DNA of 64,000 nt from Stercorarius parasiticus. Its lineage: Eukaryota; Chordata; Aves; Charadriiformes; Stercorariidae. The notes under the pieces were generated by a model, which was not told the DNA's origin, made no database searches, and saw only the letters and a list, made by a program, of their open reading frames with translations. The translations under genes and the position numbers were made by a program. The stretch is from contig VWZL01001298.1 of the NCBI GenBank assembly GCA_013396915.1, positions 248,001-312,000 of the forward strand, read 5' to 3'. Below, piece by piece: positions 61,594 to 64,000 of this stretch; position 1 is the stretch's first letter; each line of letters opens with the position of its first letter.

Positions 61594-61608
61594 ATATATA
61601 TATATATA
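61594..61608. repeat. Short (AT)n
   Basis: About seven AT units directly before 'ggtaagtg'. Confidence 0.85.
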
Positions 61609-61692
61609 GGTAAGTGTGATGAAAATTATAGTTTTGCCCAATTGTAACCTTTATTTTAACGCTCTTTGTTCTAACACTGTGTCTGTTTCTCC

Positions 61693-61735
61693 CTGTCTGT
61701 CTGTCTGTCTCACACAACACACACACACTCACACT

Positions 61736-61762
<27 letters not shown>
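61693..61762. repeat. (CTGT)n-(CA)n compound microsatellite
   Basis: Four to five CTGT units followed by an interrupted CA run of about 50 bp. Confidence 0.95.
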
Positions 61763-61767
<5 letters not shown>

Positions 61768-61826
61768 ACCCAAATGGTTTCTTTGATCAGAAAGTCCTCG
61801 GTTTCCACAAACAGCCTCCAAAACGG

Positions 61827-61960
61827 TACAGAAAGAAAGGCTGTTAGGCTTGCCCAAGCTCATCATCGCAGGTCAGCTAGTTGGACTGCCCCCACATCTG
61901 TCTGTGCCATGTGCACATGGAGTTGACAGAGGAGCAGAATCTGGGCTCAGCCTTTACACT
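61827..61960. repeat. Possible MIR/L3-type tail
   Basis: 'ggcttgcccaagctcatcat' then GCAGGTCAGCTAG parallels CTTGCCCAAGGTCACACAGCTAG of the old SINE/LINE tail. 'gcagaatctgggctc' follows at about the expected distance. Confidence 0.4.
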
Positions 61961-64000
61961 GCTGACACAAACAGGCCTCAGGAAATTGTCTGCTGGTTTC
62001 ACCCTTACAGCTTCTGATGCACTCGGAAGGAGGGAAAAGATCAGTGACCTTTGACTGGTAAAAGGCTTCAGCATATTTATAGTGGGTACCATCACCTCTG
62101 TTGCAGCAAACATCAAATTACCGCGTAGTGCTGGAGACAGTATTAGCATCCAGAACCAGCAAAGAGGAGCTGCAGCCCACTAATGCCATGAATCAACCCA
62201 AGGATATGAAAACCAATGAACTCCAAAATGTCTGTGTTTAGGTCTCCCAGTCTTGGGCTTTGCCTGAAACCCGTCTTTGTCTTTTTCGGTGCTGCATTGG
62301 CCGTCAGCACTGTTCAGCCCACAGCGCCCAGCACTCAGGCACACACGGGGTATGGTGTTACGATCTGAGCATGGGAACGCTGCTGACTCTGCAAGGAAAG
62401 CACGCTTCAGCTGCTCCTCTGCCTACTTGAATTTTCAACTGCTACTCAGCAGTCAGTCAGTGTACAATAAAAAGGAAGGGGAGTGGCTGAAGCCAGGTAT
62501 GCTGGCCTTTATGCACTCAGAATTTCTTAAAACATAGCATATGCTCCCAAGCTACTTCACTGTCAAACTCCATCTTTACTGACGGCCTCATCTGAGAAGT
62601 GCTTCTGGAGCCCGTACTTTTGGCAGTGTTCTTGTAAATTAAGGGATAAATCAGAAAATATTCCTCCTCATATGAGGGCAGCAGATTATGTCTCAGATAT
62701 GTTTCCCTAACACTTTACAGAGGTTCACACTGACCTCAGCAGGAGATGTTCCTATCACGGCAGAAAAGATATCTGGAATTGGCATTCACCATAGGAACCT
62801 GAGAGGATGGCATTGCTCTGAAATTTGCGAAGGGATGGGCTAAACCAGAAAAAGAAGACTGCATAACCTGTTTGCCACCATACCTATGCAGCAAATTCAC
62901 ACGACTATTTCCAGCAGGCGCAGTATGGCTTATGCCAATACAAAGCAATTAGTTGCTACATAAGCAGACAAAAGTGCCGTCACAGACAGGATTTCTCAGC
63001 TGACCTTTTGTTAAGAAGCCATCTTGTTACTGTCTGCCTGATAGCTCGATAGAGCAGCCAGTGGCAGCCTTGGGCTTCCCAAAGACAAATCGAAGCACTC
63101 CAGATGGGACTTCCCTTCACTCACTGCAGATGTGTGTGTGCATGCGGGTGTGTGTGTGTCAAGGAAGAGGGAAGGAAAGCCTGGTTCTTATACTCAATTT
63201 CCCCTTCACAGGGGATAAACAGGCAATTACGCATCCTTTTATATTTGATGGCCAAGTGCTGAACTTGAAAGCACACTATTAGTTCGTGTCCCTTCAGGGC
63301 CAGTGCAATAAGTAGCCAGGAGAGCTGGGGCTAAGGAAGTGAGGGTGTTGTCGGCTGTTAGTGTGACAGTCTTGTCAGCAGCATTCACATTACTGGAAGG
63401 TAATAAAGTGACAAGTAAGTTATTAGAAAGATATGAGGTGAAATTGAACTGAAGCTTCTTTTTGCTCAGCTCAGTTTTTTTTCCTGCTTTGTAATGGGCC
63501 ACTATTTGTTACAAACCAAGCCTTGTCTTGAGATCTTATATAAAAAAAGAAATATTTATTCTTTGCAGGAAAGGTCACATGAATTTACAACATCACACTT
63601 TAAAGAAGAGGAATGGGAAAATAGTTTTATGACAACTACAGCTGCTATTTAAAAAAAATACAGTGTCATCATAATGAACAATAATACTGGCAAAAGTCAG
63701 AGGACTTGTCAAAAACATGTCCATTTTTTAACCCTTTGGTGGTCCAGAACTGTTTTCCTTTCAGTGCCAGTGCCAAACACAAGAGCAACAGTATTGGGAT
63801 ATACATGATCAACACCTTGATCAAAAAATCAAAGCTGTCATTTAACATCATGACTAGACCAGAGAAAACAAGCCACATAAGACTGGTTAACTACAGACTC
63901 AAGATAATATTATTTATGTAAAAAAGTTGCTGCTTCACCCTGTTACAGGCCATTTTAAAGGCAGTGATAATGCTGCTTGGCAAGAAGAGACAGAAACCAT
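61961..64000. other. Non-coding interval with a short (TG)n at 63,130-63,160
   Basis: No gene-like frame is recognised to the end of the window. Apart from the TG run there are only short homopolymers. Confidence 0.5.

Noticed and set aside
1..64000. Bacterial or phage-like systems (operons, CRISPR, toxin-antitoxin, defence islands)
   Set aside because: Composition, repeats and the CR1 element indicate vertebrate nuclear DNA; no such architecture exists here.
1..64000. Endogenous retrovirus or LTR element
   Set aside because: No paired LTR-like direct repeats, primer-binding-site or gag/pol-like peptides were recognised by eye.

Overview
The window looks like vertebrate, most probably avian, nuclear DNA. 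The clearest diagnostic is a 5'-truncated CR1 retrotransposon at about 20,366-20,970. It carries a stop-free reading frame for the ORF2 C-terminus and ends in the ATTCTATGA-type tandem repeat typical of bird and reptile CR1. Interspersed-repeat density is low, which fits a bird better than a crocodilian or turtle, but I cannot exclude those. No complete protein-coding gene, tRNA, rRNA, CRISPR array or operon-like arrangement is visible. Reading frames longer than 60 codons occur, but apart from the CR1 frame they do not read like known proteins. Several are artefacts of stop-free simple repeats. I read the window as an intergenic region or one or more large introns.

Layout. 1-4.2 kb: non-coding, with one old interspersed repeat and a 183-nt polypyrimidine tract centred on 23 pure TTC triplets. 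4.2-8.5 kb: AT-rich DNA with a possible minus-strand polyadenylation site near 5.3 kb, then a decayed minus-strand LINE fragment (8.23-8.50 kb). 8.5-20.3 kb: non-coding, with a candidate regulatory element (12.5-13.3 kb), a 22-bp perfect palindrome (15.2 kb) and a 36-nt segment framed by strong splice-like sites (17.2 kb). 20.37-20.97 kb: CR1. 21-33 kb: non-coding, with scattered old repeat tails, a (CA)n tract and a 21-nt microexon-like segment (28.9 kb). 33.13-33.30 kb: degenerate 21-bp minisatellite. 33.3-48.6 kb: non-coding, with several candidate conserved regulatory stretches (42.4, 46.0-46.6, 47.4-47.9 kb), a G-quadruplex-like G-rich patch (45.36 kb), old repeats and a 52-nt exon-like segment (48.57 kb). 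48.6-56.9 kb: non-coding, with a GC-richer part (50-51.7 kb) and a decayed minus-strand CR1-like LINE (54.7-55.1 kb). 57.01-57.68 kb: 133 uninterrupted AAGGG units. 57.7-64 kb: non-coding, with old repeat tails, microsatellites and a CpG-bearing patch containing a perfect C/EBP-type palindrome.

There are no genes whose cooperation can be described. What stands out is structural DNA (two long purine/pyrimidine tracts sharing motifs with known human repeat-expansion disorders), several generations of retroelements, a dispersed old repeat family with a recurring TTACAC core, and a few exon-like segments that RNA or cross-species alignment could confirm or dismiss. I found no evidence of a previously undescribed multi-component system.
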